From Actinomycetota bacterium (GTDB lineage Bacteria > Actinomycetota > Actinomycetes > Nanopelagicales > Nanopelagicaceae), in NCBI GenBank assembly GCA_027731885.1, contig JAQCAO010000016.1, forward strand, positions 1 through 16,564: a DNA stretch of 16,564 nucleotides. Direction: 5' to 3'. A program made the translations under genes and the position numbers. Below, in pieces: positions 10,366 through 16,564 of the stretch; position 1 is the stretch's first letter, and each line of letters opens with the position of its first letter. A model generated the notes under the pieces. The model was not told the origin of the DNA. It was given only the letters and a program-made list of their open reading frames with translations, and made no database searches.

Positions 10366-11387
10366 TGGTCATAAAGAGTAAATCAGGTAGCGAAAGCTCG
10401 ATCCTTTCTGTCGGTGTCTACCGTCCATCTCGTTTGGTTCCCAACTCAGAGATTGTTGATGCCATTGATTCGAGCGATGAATGGATTGTGCAACGAACTG
10501 GAATCGAATCTCGTCGCTTTGCAGGCCCTGATGAATCAGTTGTTGACATGGCAATTGGCGCAGCAGAACAAGCGCTGGCGCGTGCCAAGTTAACGATTAA
10601 AGATATTGATTCGGTAATTGTTGCAACAATTACCTACCCACATCAAGCGCCATCTGCAGCAACTGCGATTACTCAGAGAATGGGAAATCCCACCGCTGCT
10701 GCCTTTGATATCAGCGCTGCATGCGCGGGGTTCTGTTATGGCGTTGCTATGGCGCACGATTTTGTTCGTGCCGGAAGCGCCAAGAAAGTATTGGTAATTG
10801 GCGTAGAAAAAATCTCAGATTTTACAGATCCCACAGATCGCGCGACCGCCTTTATCTTCGCCGATGGTGCGGGTGCGGTAGTTATCGGGGAATCGCAAGA
10901 TGCAGGAATTGGCCCAGTTGAATGGGGCTCTGACTCAGATAATCGTGATACTATTTTGATGAATCCATCTTGGATAGATGTGCGCGATACCGCAACACAG
11001 CTAACCAAAGCAGATGTTAAGTGGCCCAATATCACGCAAGAAGGTCAGAAAGTATTTCGCTGGGCAGTTTTTTCAATGAGCAAGGCTGCTCTGAAGGCTT
11101 TGGATTCAGCGGGCTTAAGCGTTAATGAAATAGATGCCTTTATTCCACATCAAGCAAATGTACGAATCATTGAAACAATGGCGAAAGAAATGAAATTGCC
11201 AGATTCTGTGATCATTGCAGATGACATCAGGACCAATGGAAATACCTCTGCAGCTTCGATCCCACTAGCAATGGATGCGCTCTTGCTTAAGCATCCCGAA
11301 CTACACGGGAAGTTAGCCCTTCTTATCGGCTATGGTGCGGGTCTCGTTTACGCTGGCCAAGTTGTGAAATTGCCACCAAAACCGTAA
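10365..11387 (+). CDS. fabH: Beta-ketoacyl-ACP synthase III FabH
   Basis: FabH condenses an acyl-CoA primer with malonyl-ACP to begin each fatty-acid chain. The 340-residue protein has the thiolase-fold catalytic triad: C120 in SAACAGFCYG, H262 in FIPHQANVRI and N293 in NGNTSAASIP. DEWIVQRTGI (38-47) is the N-terminal family motif. In actinobacteria the primer can be acetyl-CoA or branched acyl-CoA; the sequence alone does not decide it. The first 10 residues are a polar extension not needed for the fold, but a GAGG at 10354-10357, 7 nt before the ATG, supports the chosen start. It overlaps fabD by one base, so the two are translationally coupled. A gap of 97 bp follows before acpP. Confidence 0.96.
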   Translation: MVIKSKSGSESSILSVGVYRPSRLVPNSEIVDAIDSSDEWIVQRTGIESRRFAGPDESVVDMAIGAAEQALARAKLTIKDIDSVIVATITYPHQAPSAATAITQRMGNPTAAAFDISAACAGFCYGVAMAHDFVRAGSAKKVLVIGVEKISDFTDPTDRATAFIFADGAGAVVIGESQDAGIGPVEWGSDSDNRDTILMNPSWIDVRDTATQLTKADVKWPNITQEGQKVFRWAVFSMSKAALKALDSAGLSVNEIDAFIPHQANVRIIETMAKEMKLPDSVIIADDIRTNGNTSAASIPLAMDALLLKHPELHGKLALLIGYGAGLVYAGQVVKLPPKP

Positions 11388-11409
11388 ATTTTCTAACTTA
11401 ACCCGCCAA

Positions 11410-11450
11410 TTACTAGGAAGTAAGGGGCTTTATCGGGGAGAATTACTCCC
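11410..11450 (+). promoter_or_regulatory. Leader of acpP with alternative hairpins
   Basis: The 97-bp gap before acpP contains two copies of AATTACT (11408-11414 and 11441-11447) with AGTAA (11419-11423) between them. AGTAA can pair with the first TTACT (5-bp stem, AGGA loop) or, together with the preceding GG, with the second TTACTCCC (7 of 8 pairs). The second copy can instead close GGGAG-AATTA-CTCCC (11436-11450). The first two pairings exclude each other, as in attenuators. No T run follows the hairpin, so it does not look like an intrinsic terminator. I find no clear promoter in the gap. Confidence 0.3.
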
Positions 11451-11484
11451 TATTCACAATGTAAAAAGAAAAGGATCCATCAAA

Positions 11485-11727
11485 ATGGCACTTTCACCAG
11501 CAGATGTACTCGCAGGAATCAAAGAGATCGTTGAAGAAGTAGCAGGAATTCCAGCCGCTTCAATCGAACTAGATAAGAACTTCACTGATGACCTAGAAGT
11601 TGATTCATTAAGCATGGTCGAAGTTGTGGTCGCTTGCGAAGAGCGCTTTGGTGTAAAGATTCCTGATGAGAAAGATCTTGCAACAGTAGGAGATGCAGTT
11701 AACTTCATCGTTAACGCTGCCGCATAA
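11485..11727 (+). CDS. acpP: Acyl carrier protein
   Basis: ACP carries the growing acyl chain on a phosphopantetheine arm between the enzymes of the type II synthase. The 80-residue acidic protein has S41 in EVDSLSMVEV, the attachment serine in the DSL motif, and the usual four-helix pattern. After M1 it begins ALSPADVLAGIKEIV, a typical actinobacterial N-terminus. An AAGGA at 11471-11475, 9 nt before the ATG, is the best Shine-Dalgarno of the cluster, in keeping with the high amounts of ACP a cell needs. fabF starts 8 bp after its stop codon. The upstream gap of 97 bp is the largest inside the cluster and has a possible structured leader. Confidence 0.98.
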   Translation: MALSPADVLAGIKEIVEEVAGIPAASIELDKNFTDDLEVDSLSMVEVVVACEERFGVKIPDEKDLATVGDAVNFIVNAAA

Positions 11728-11735
11728 GTAATTTA

Positions 11736-12971
11736 ATGTCACAACGTCGCGTAGTCGTTACTGGGCTAGGTGCTACAACTCCCCTTGGTGGTGATGTTGC
11801 CAGCACTTGGGCTGCATTGATTGCCGGCAAAAGCGGTGTGCGCCTCTTGACCGAAGATTGGCGCGAAGAGTTACCGGTGCACTTTGCTGCTCGCGTTGCG
11901 ACAGAACCAGCAGATCAGATGGAGCGGGTAGAAATGCGCCGCTTAGATCGTTCGGAGCAGTTTGCACTAGTTGCATCTCGTGAAGCTTGGAAAGATGCTG
12001 GCTCACCTGATCTCGACAAAGAACGTCTTGGCGTCGTAATCGCATCTGGCATCGGTGGCGTAATCACGCTCCTTGACCAGTTTGATAATTTAAAAGAGAA
12101 AGGTGCGCGCGGTGTCAGCCCGCACACAGTTCCGATGTTGATGCCAAATGGTCCCGCTGCAAATGTCGGCCTTGAACTCCAAGCCAAAGCTGGTGTGCAC
12201 ACGCCAGTAAGCGCTTGCGCATCAGGGGCAGAAGCAATTGGTTATGCGCTAGAAATGATCAGATCTAATCGCGCCGATGTAATCGTTAGCGGTGGAGTTG
12301 AAGCCGCTATCCACCAACTTCCGATGGCGGGCTTTGCTGCAATGAAAGCGTTATCAACCCGCAATGATGCGCCAGAACGCGCATCACGTCCATACGATGC
12401 CGATCGTGATGGCTTTGTGCTCGGCGAAGGTGGCGGAATCTTAATTCTAGAAGAGTACGAGCACGCTAAAGCGCGCGGTGCCAAAATTTACTGCGAGTTA
12501 GTCGGCCAGGGGCTTTCCTCGGATGGTTATCACATCGCCGCACCCGATCCCGAAGGATCTGGAGTACAGCGGGCGATTAAATTTGCCTTAGCCGATGCCA
12601 AACTTTCTACTAAAGATATTGTCCACTTAAATGCGCACGCTACATCGACTCCCGCGGGAGATGTAGCTGAAGCCAATGCGCTTCGATTGGCTCTTGGTAA
12701 AGATTCTGATCATGTTGCAGTATCTGCAACAAAATCTATGACTGGTCATTTACTTGGTGGCGCAGGCGCAATTGAATCTGTCTTTATCGTGAAGGCGCTG
12801 CAAGAACGTCTTGCTCCCCCAACAATTAACATTGAGAATTTAGATCCCGCTGTGACAATTGATGTAGTGCGCGATCAGCCGCGTCAACTGCCGGCAGGAC
12901 AGATCGCCGCGCTCAACGATTCCTTTGGTTTCGGTGGCCATAACGTTGTATTGGCTTTCGCAACTCTATAA
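11736..12971 (+). CDS. fabF: Beta-ketoacyl-ACP synthase II FabF
   Basis: FabF extends acyl-ACP by two carbons with malonyl-ACP. The 411-residue protein begins RRVVVTGLGATTPLG (4-18), the family N-terminus. The catalytic triad is C161 in VSACASGAEA, H301 in NAHATSTPAGD and H338 in SMTGHLLGG, with K333 just before; the set is complete. NDSFGFGGHN near the C-terminus forms the oxyanion/gating loop. It is equivalent to KasA of mycobacteria; a second KAS gene (kasB) is absent here, so one enzyme probably does all elongation. No Shine-Dalgarno precedes the ATG, and with only 8 bp from the acpP stop, translation is probably coupled to acpP. A 29-bp inverted repeat falls in the codons right after H301. 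Confidence 0.97.
   Translation: MSQRRVVVTGLGATTPLGGDVASTWAALIAGKSGVRLLTEDWREELPVHFAARVATEPADQMERVEMRRLDRSEQFALVASREAWKDAGSPDLDKERLGVVIASGIGGVITLLDQFDNLKEKGARGVSPHTVPMLMPNGPAANVGLELQAKAGVHTPVSACASGAEAIGYALEMIRSNRADVIVSGGVEAAIHQLPMAGFAAMKALSTRNDAPERASRPYDADRDGFVLGEGGGILILEEYEHAKARGAKIYCELVGQGLSSDGYHIAAPDPEGSGVQRAIKFALADAKLSTKDIVHLNAHATSTPAGDVAEANALRLALGKDSDHVAVSATKSMTGHLLGGAGAIESVFIVKALQERLAPPTINIENLDPAVTIDVVRDQPRQLPAGQIAALNDSFGFGGHNVVLAFATL
12639..12667. repeat. Long inverted repeat inside fabF
   Basis: GCTACAT (12639-12645) and ATGTAGC (12661-12667) flank the perfect palindrome CTCCCGCGGGAG (12649-12660), with a 3-nt bulge CGA on one side. Together the arms give 13 paired bases. The repeat encodes ATSTPAGDVA, just after the catalytic H301 codon (12636-12638). 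The protein motif constrains some of the bases, but the synonymous positions also match. Whether it is functional is unknown. Confidence 0.6.
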
Positions 12972-12974
12972 ACT
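12946..12974 (+). promoter_or_regulatory. Possible leaderless promoter of the accD6-like gene
   Basis: TTGTAT (12946-12951), a 17-bp spacer and TAAACT (12969-12974) lie across the end of fabF; the ATG of the next gene follows after 7 nt. That is the spacing seen at etfB. No Shine-Dalgarno is visible before this ATG. The -35 match is only partial (TTG), so the call is tentative; the gene is probably also read from the upstream cluster. Confidence 0.35.
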
Positions 12975-12981
12975 CATTTTT

Positions 12982-14373
12982 ATGGTCCACACCGAGGTTG
13001 ACCCGCAAGATCCACAAGTAAGGATTCAACGCCTACTTGATCCAGGCACGGATTCACTTTTAGTCGAACGCACCAATTGCGGAATGATCGCGGCGACTGG
13101 TGCGATCAAGGGAAATAAAGTTGTTGTATTCGCATCCGATGCCACAATAAAGAGTGGCGCACTTGGCGTGGATGGCTCACACGTAATTGTTAGCGCATAT
13201 AGAGAAGCGATGGCGAAACAGTTACCGATTATTGGTATTTGGCATTCCGGTGGTGCGCGCTTAAGCGATGGCGTTTCATCGTTAAATGCCTTCGGCGAAG
13301 TCTTTAAAGCGATGATTCTGGCAAGCGGTCGAATTCCACAACTCTCACTTGTTCTTGGTCCAACTGCCGGCGGCGGTGCTTATGGTCCAGCACTTACAGA
13401 CATTGTCGTTCTTGCACCTGAAGGGCGCATCTTTGTCACTGGCCCAGATGTCGTTAAATCTGTCACTGGCGAAGATGTTGATATGGCTTCCCTTGGTGGC
13501 CCGGAAGCGCACAGTAAAAATAGCGGCGTTGCACACGTTATTGCTAAGACAGAGCAGGAAGCCTTTGATGAGATTCGTGATGTGACGGCGCTAATTGCAA
13601 ACCAAGGACATATGGATACCGATCTTGAGGATTTAGATCTATCTATCTACGTTCCTACCGTAGCCAAGCGCAGTTATGAAGTACATCCATTAATCGATGC
13701 AATTTTAGATTCGGCTGGCGAAAAATTAGAGTTGCTTCCTGTCTGGGCTGAAAACATGACAACGGTATTGGGAAGATTCGGTGGACGCACCGTCGGTGTT
13801 ATCGCCAACAACCCAGCGCATATCGGTGGTGTTTTAGATTCTGCCGCTGGCGAGAAGGCGGCGCGCTTTGTCCGCACATGTGATGCCTTTGGTATTCCTT
13901 TAATTGTGATTGCAGATGTGACCGGCTTCTTACCTGGCGCTGGTCAAGAGTGGGAAGGCGCGGTTCGTCGCGGCGCAAAGTTATTGCACGCATTCGGTGA
14001 GGCTGTTGTGCCACGGGTTACCTTGATAACAAGGCGTGCTTATGGTGGTGCATTTGTTGCAATGAACGCTAAATCGCTGGGTGCAACCAGAGTATTTGCT
14101 TGGCCAGGTGCGGAAGTTTCGGTAATGGGCGCAGTTGCTGCGGTGCGTGTGCTGCACCGCCGCATATTGGCTGATCTGGCTCCTGAACAACGCGAAGCTA
14201 TGGAGTTAGAACTCGCGGCAGAACACGACAAGGTATCTGGCGGAGTTACAAAGGCTGTTGAAATTGGCGCAGTAGATGAAATTGTTGAGCCAATTCATAC
14301 TCGCACCGCACTTGCTCGCGCCTTAGCTGCTGCGCCACATCGTCGCGGTGCACACGGCAACATCCCGCTTTAG
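12982..14373 (+). CDS. accD6: Acyl-CoA carboxylase beta (carboxyltransferase) subunit, AccD6-like
   Basis: The protein transfers a carboxyl group from biotin to acetyl-CoA (and perhaps propionyl-CoA), making malonyl-CoA for FabD. From the ATG at 12982 it has 463 residues with two crotonase-like halves fused in one chain, as in actinobacterial carboxylases, and no four-cysteine zinc ribbon. GPTAGGGAYGPALTD (126-140) and RRAYGGAFVAMN (351-362) form the oxyanion-hole loops for carboxybiotin and acyl-CoA. The second loop and WPGAEVSVMGA (374-384) resemble AccD6 of mycobacteria, where the gene also ends the fabD cluster. Position 359 is valine, where propionyl-CoA-specific PccB has aspartate, so acetyl-CoA use is plausible. 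A longer frame from 12925 would overlap fabF by 47 bp and adds residues foreign to the family. The biotinylated alpha subunit is not in the window. Its stop overlaps that of the convergent cupin gene. Confidence 0.93.
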   Translation: MVHTEVDPQDPQVRIQRLLDPGTDSLLVERTNCGMIAATGAIKGNKVVVFASDATIKSGALGVDGSHVIVSAYREAMAKQLPIIGIWHSGGARLSDGVSSLNAFGEVFKAMILASGRIPQLSLVLGPTAGGGAYGPALTDIVVLAPEGRIFVTGPDVVKSVTGEDVDMASLGGPEAHSKNSGVAHVIAKTEQEAFDEIRDVTALIANQGHMDTDLEDLDLSIYVPTVAKRSYEVHPLIDAILDSAGEKLELLPVWAENMTTVLGRFGGRTVGVIANNPAHIGGVLDSAAGEKAARFVRTCDAFGIPLIVIADVTGFLPGAGQEWEGAVRRGAKLLHAFGEAVVPRVTLITRRAYGGAFVAMNAKSLGATRVFAWPGAEVSVMGAVAAVRVLHRRILADLAPEQREAMELELAAEHDKVSGGVTKAVEIGAVDEIVEPIHTRTALARALAAAPHRRGAHGNIPL

Positions 14374-14909
14374 TTTTTATATCTCTCGTTTACATAATCT
14401 TTCGACAAGTTGGTGTCGTGTCCATCGGGGACACCAATGCGTTCGATAATCGCTTCATAACCAGGGTACTTACCCGCTAATTCAGATTTTGTTACCCCAC
14501 GAAAACAAGTTGCGGTAAATCCTGGCGACATCGTGCAAGCAAAGAGCGCCCATTGCCCACCTGAGGCAACTTCACCGGCTTGGATTACTCCCGCTTTAAT
14601 CGTGTGCTGCATTACTTGGCCAGCGGCGATATCTCGACCCAAGGTGATTGTGCGAGCAGTGCCATCGCTATGAAATTCATATAAAGCGATTGGATCTCCT
14701 TCATAAAAATGCCAGACCTCATCAAATTCCAGAACGTGCGTTGTCGAGGCGCTAACTGGATCGCTCTTATATAAACCCAAGCCTGCAGTGCCGGCAGGTC
14801 CACCTGCAGCAGTCTCGGCTTCCGAGATATATGTATTTATAAAGTAGGTGCCTTCAACCGGCAGAGGTTTCATCCCGAAATAGGTGATTAACTCCTGCGC
14901 GCGTGACAT
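14370..14909 (-). CDS. Cupin-fold protein of the DUF985 (cupin_5) family
   Basis: A 179-residue protein of a widespread bacterial family with a cupin beta-barrel and no established reaction. The family pattern is present: an N-terminal helix with a LITYFGMKPLPVEGTYF stretch (7-23), SASTTHVLEFDEVWHFYEGDPI (53-74), where the segment before DEVWHF usually ends in a histidine-containing motif, then GQVMQHTIKAGVIQAG (96-111), and CTMSPGF (125-131) followed by the ELAGKYPGYEAII segment (143-155). Usual DUF985 length is about 130-180, so it is complete. Only a weak ribosome site is seen. The gene is 11 bp downstream of the SIMPL gene on the same strand and its TAA overlaps the accD6 TAG by 4 bp in a convergent arrangement. 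A sugar-binding or small-molecule role has been guessed for the family; I make no substrate call. Confidence 0.88.
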   Translation of the reverse strand: MSRAQELITYFGMKPLPVEGTYFINTYISEAETAAGGPAGTAGLGLYKSDPVSASTTHVLEFDEVWHFYEGDPIALYEFHSDGTARTITLGRDIAAGQVMQHTIKAGVIQAGEVASGGQWALFACTMSPGFTATCFRGVTKSELAGKYPGYEAIIERIGVPDGHDTNLSKDYVNERYKN

Positions 14910-14920
14910 TTTCTATCTAG

Positions 14921-15682
14921 TTAGTTCTTTACGTTAAATGTAACTGAAACGGTTGAAGTAACTGTCTTCTTAATTGTGGTCGTGTCATATGCGCCACCAT
15001 CAGATGTCATTGTTGAATCTGGAGTCGTCACTTGGAAGACGCCACTCCTAACGCTGGTAACCGCACCAACGCTGCCACCTACTGCTTTGGTAATTGCTTC
15101 TGCGCGAACTTTGGCATCCTTCATCGCTTCTTCAAGCAATTGTGGGCGAAGTTCAGAGAGCGTTGAGATGTAATACTGCGGGCCGTAGTTATTTACAGAG
15201 ACTCCGGTTTGCAAAATTGAGCCAATTTCTTGCGAAAGATTGGAGACAAGTTCGACATCTTTGGTGCGAACGGTGATGTCGCGACTAGCTCGGTAATTCA
15301 AAATTCGTCCTGTTGAATTTCCATTTATCCATTCTTCTTGACCGTATGTAGAAACTGGTCCGAGGGTCAACGCTGCAGCAGGAATTCCGCCATCCGCTAA
15401 ATACTTGGTCACTGCAGCAACATCATTACCTACCTTTGATACAGCATCCGAAACGCTCGGACGAGATAGCGAAACAGATAGTGTCCAAACGGCGTTATCA
15501 GCGGTTGCTTCTGTGCGTGCGGAACCTGTAACGACAATTCCATTATCCGAGCGGCTAGCAAAGCCAGAGCCAACTTGTACTAAGCCACCGCCAATTGCCA
15601 GCGCAAGAATCAGTGCAGAAACAATAAAGGCGATCGCTTTGCGACGTTCTATTTGAATAATTGGGCTCTCGGGAATTGTCAT
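14921..15682 (-). CDS. SIMPL-domain (DUF541) protein, membrane-anchored, extracytoplasmic
   Basis: The 253-residue protein has an N-terminal basic stretch (RRK at 13-15), one hydrophobic helix (about 16-34) rich in A, I and L, and then a SIMPL/DUF541 domain from about 48 to 253. The domain begins with IVVTGSARTEATADNAVWTLSV, the family's opening strands, and ends with TVTSTVSVTFNV, the last strand. There is no lipobox or clear signal peptidase site, so I expect a membrane anchor with the domain outside the cell. Members (BP26/OMP28 type) form large ring-like oligomers, and the role in Gram-positive bacteria is unknown. No Shine-Dalgarno precedes the ATG; TAAGAT lies 6 nt upstream. It sits 17 bp after the DUF3145 gene and 11 bp before the cupin gene, probably one operon. 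Confidence 0.88.
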   Translation of the reverse strand: MTIPESPIIQIERRKAIAFIVSALILALAIGGGLVQVGSGFASRSDNGIVVTGSARTEATADNAVWTLSVSLSRPSVSDAVSKVGNDVAAVTKYLADGGIPAAALTLGPVSTYGQEEWINGNSTGRILNYRASRDITVRTKDVELVSNLSQEIGSILQTGVSVNNYGPQYYISTLSELRPQLLEEAMKDAKVRAEAITKAVGGSVGAVTSVRSGVFQVTTPDSTMTSDGGAYDTTTIKKTVTSTVSVTFNVKN

Positions 15683-15699
15683 CTTTATATCTTAACTCA

Positions 15700-16224
15700 T
15701 CAAATAGCGCGCAGCTGCATAACCTTATCTATTTCAACTTCGCGGAATGGGGCTAACTCTTCTTCCCATCTTGATCCCAGCACTTGCTCAATCGCCTCAC
15801 GCATGGAAATCTCATCAAAACTCTTAGCGAGCGCATCCATAATCTGATGTTCGGTCACAATTATATTTCCCAGACCATCAATACTTGCTCGGTGAATGCC
15901 TAGCTCGGGGGTGGCACGATAAAACTCTCCCCCGAGTTCGGATTCTTCACGAACTTCAAATCTCAAGTAATGCCACCCACGAAGTGCGGATGCAATCTTC
16001 GCGGCGCTTCCTCGCATATCTCGAAATTCAATTATCGCTCGGTAACTGCCACCGATGCATGGTTGATCTTGCCAATTAATGGTTAACCAAGTACCTAGGA
16101 TTGCTTGCAAGCCCCATTCAATATGCGGGCGCAGCGCATTAGGTGCGCTATGTATGACAAGTAAACCGGTAACAGATTCCTTGAGGCGATCTCTGTTCTG
16201 GCCTAATGGTTGTAGCTCTTGCAT
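15700..16224 (-). CDS. DUF3145 family protein, actinobacterial, unknown function
   Basis: A 174-residue protein matching, from memory, the DUF3145 family that is common in Actinobacteria and found near the fabF cluster in streptomycetes. Its core has GLLVIHSAPNALRPHIEWGL (20-39), SALRGWHYLRFEVREE (79-94), TPELGIHRASIDGLGNI (105-121) and LGSRWEEELAPFR (149-161). All are strong family blocks with conserved aromatic and acidic residues. There is no signal peptide or membrane segment, so it is cytoplasmic. The first 18 residues are longer than in the members I remember, but an AGGAG at 16231-16235, 6 nt before the ATG, supports this start. It is first in the minus-strand group with the SIMPL and cupin genes. 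Retained linkage to fatty-acid synthesis genes in different actinobacteria suggests, but does not prove, a role there. Confidence 0.9.
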   Translation of the reverse strand: MQELQPLGQNRDRLKESVTGLLVIHSAPNALRPHIEWGLQAILGTWLTINWQDQPCIGGSYRAIIEFRDMRGSAAKIASALRGWHYLRFEVREESELGGEFYRATPELGIHRASIDGLGNIIVTEHQIMDALAKSFDEISMREAIEQVLGSRWEEELAPFREVEIDKVMQLRAI

Positions 16225-16414
16225 GTTCTGCTCCTAGAAAGTACCTAGCAAGACCGCGATATGCGACCTTCCCCAGCCCATATACGCTTGCAATTACTAT
16301 CTAGTGGATCCAATTTTGCTCCATTTAAGCGTAACTGTCTAGACCAGCGTTAGGTGTACGCGTGTGTAGGCAGTACCCTTTTCCTTAGTCGGACGCTTAA
16401 TCAGGACCCGTTTC

Positions 16415-16468
16415 ATGGCAGTAGTGCTTTGCTCGGTATCGCTGGCGCAAGAGGAAGACCGTGTTTGA
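16415..16468 (+). CDS. Possible short leader ORF (17 residues) upstream of cspA
   Basis: An ATG at 16415 opens MAVVLCSVSLAQEEDRV and stops at a TGA (16466-16468). An AGGA (16403-16406) sits 8 nt upstream. It overlaps the next short ORF, which starts with GTG at 16461. Such an ORF can occur by chance; only the ribosome site and the staggered arrangement favour it. Confidence 0.2.
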   Translation: MAVVLCSVSLAQEEDRV

Positions 16469-16483
16469 GGATTTCTTAAACAC
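16461..16483 (+). promoter_or_regulatory. Hairpin in the cspA leader
   Basis: GTGTTTGAG (16461-16469) pairs with CTTAAACAC (16475-16483) over 9 bp, including one G-U pair, around a 5-nt loop GATTT. It ends 10 nt before the cspA Shine-Dalgarno. No T run follows, so it is not a terminator. A temperature-sensitive or stability role in the leader of a cold-shock mRNA is an inference. Confidence 0.4.
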
Positions 16484-16505
16484 CCACATATCGAAGGAAA
16501 AGTAA
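16461..16505 (+). CDS. Possible short leader ORF (14 residues) ending 4 nt before cspA
   Basis: A GTG at 16461 with GAGGA 5 nt upstream (16451-16455) opens a frame MFEDFLNTHISKEK that ends in TAA at 16503-16505, 4 nt before the cspA ATG. The cspA Shine-Dalgarno (AAGGA, 16494-16498) lies inside it. Ribosomes translating it would open or cover that site, so it could act as a leader peptide. It may be chance. Confidence 0.22.
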   Translation: MFEDFLNTHISKEK

Positions 16506-16509
16506 AAAC

Positions 16510-16564
16510 ATGGCAACAGGTACAGTTAAGTGGTTCAACTCTGAAAAGGGTTTCGGTTTCATTG
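16510..16564 (+). CDS. Cold-shock protein CspA family, N-terminal part (3' end outside the window)
   Basis: Only 18 codons plus one base are present. They read MATGTVKWFNSEKGFGFI, which is the start of the cold-shock domain with the RNP1 motif KGFGFI; it is essentially diagnostic. The family proteins are about 67 residues long and bind single-stranded RNA and DNA as chaperones and antiterminators. AAGGA (16494-16498) lies 11 nt before the ATG. The long upstream leader is typical of cold-shock genes. It is divergent from the DUF3145 gene. Confidence 0.96.
   Translation, partial: MATGTVKWFNSEKGFGFI

Larger units (their letters stand above)
16225..16509. promoter_or_regulatory. Divergent intergenic region between DUF3145 and cspA; long cspA leader
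   Basis: These 285 bp separate the two diverging genes. I see no tRNA or rRNA in them. The Shine-Dalgarno of the DUF3145 gene lies at 16231-16235. No -10/-35 pair on either strand meets consensus well enough to call. The half nearest cspA holds short ORFs and a hairpin, as expected for a long 5' leader of a cold-shock gene. Confidence 0.4.

Noticed and set aside
12925..14373. Longer carboxyltransferase starting at 12925
   Set aside because: It would overlap fabF by 47 bp and add a hydrophobic stretch that is only the fabF 3' end read out of frame.
16240..16460. Structured small RNA or tRNA in the DUF3145-cspA gap
   Set aside because: No cloverleaf, no T-loop consensus and no C-rich loop pair as in 6C RNA were found; the possible stems are short except for the hairpin at 16461-16483, reported separately.

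Overview
The window reads as chromosomal core DNA of an actinobacterium with a compact genome and a moderate G+C content (mid-to-high 40s percent by eye; not computed). Signs of Actinobacteria are a DUF3145 protein, an AccD6-type carboxyltransferase at the end of a fatty-acid synthesis cluster, the order etfB-etfA-cysteine desulfurase-mnmA-ligA (the order I know from mycobacteria), and nadD-rsfS followed by a phosphatase resembling mycobacterial GpgP. Low G+C, 4-bp stop/start overlaps and very short gaps suggest a streamlined lineage such as the freshwater acI group (Nanopelagicales). That placement is inference. I see no insertion sequence, prophage, CRISPR array or toxin-antitoxin pair.

Layout. 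Minus strand, 1-3185: the 5' part of leuS (cut by the window edge), a short-chain dehydrogenase, tRNA-Ala(GGC), a GpgP-like histidine phosphatase, rsfS and nadD. Minus strand, 3223-9338: a 40-residue membrane protein, ligA, mnmA, an IscS/NifS-type cysteine desulfurase, etfA and etfB, tightly packed and apparently read from a promoter at 9346-9374. The genes at 9457-14373 are on the plus strand: fabD, fabH, acpP, fabF and an accD6-like gene, a nearly complete initiation and condensation module of type II fatty-acid synthesis. Minus strand, 14370-16224: a DUF985 cupin, a membrane-anchored SIMPL/DUF541 protein and a DUF3145 protein. The right edge cuts a cspA-type cold-shock gene (plus strand) that has a long leader.

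How the parts work together. The cysteine desulfurase supplies persulfide sulfur, which MnmA uses to thiolate U34 of tRNAs. EtfAB carries electrons from flavin dehydrogenases such as acyl-CoA dehydrogenases and is divergent from the fatty-acid synthesis cluster, with 118 bp between the two start codons. In that cluster AccD6 makes malonyl-CoA, FabD loads it on ACP, FabH starts chains and FabF extends them.

The genes are all recognisable families; I found no wholly new system. The observations most worth a second look are in the non-coding sequence: a TAnnnT hexamer exactly 6-7 nt before several start codons that lack a Shine-Dalgarno sequence (a leaderless-transcript signature), a leader before acpP with two mutually exclusive pairings, a possible terminator-plus-promoter junction before nadD, short overlapping ORFs in the cspA leader, and a long inverted repeat inside fabF.
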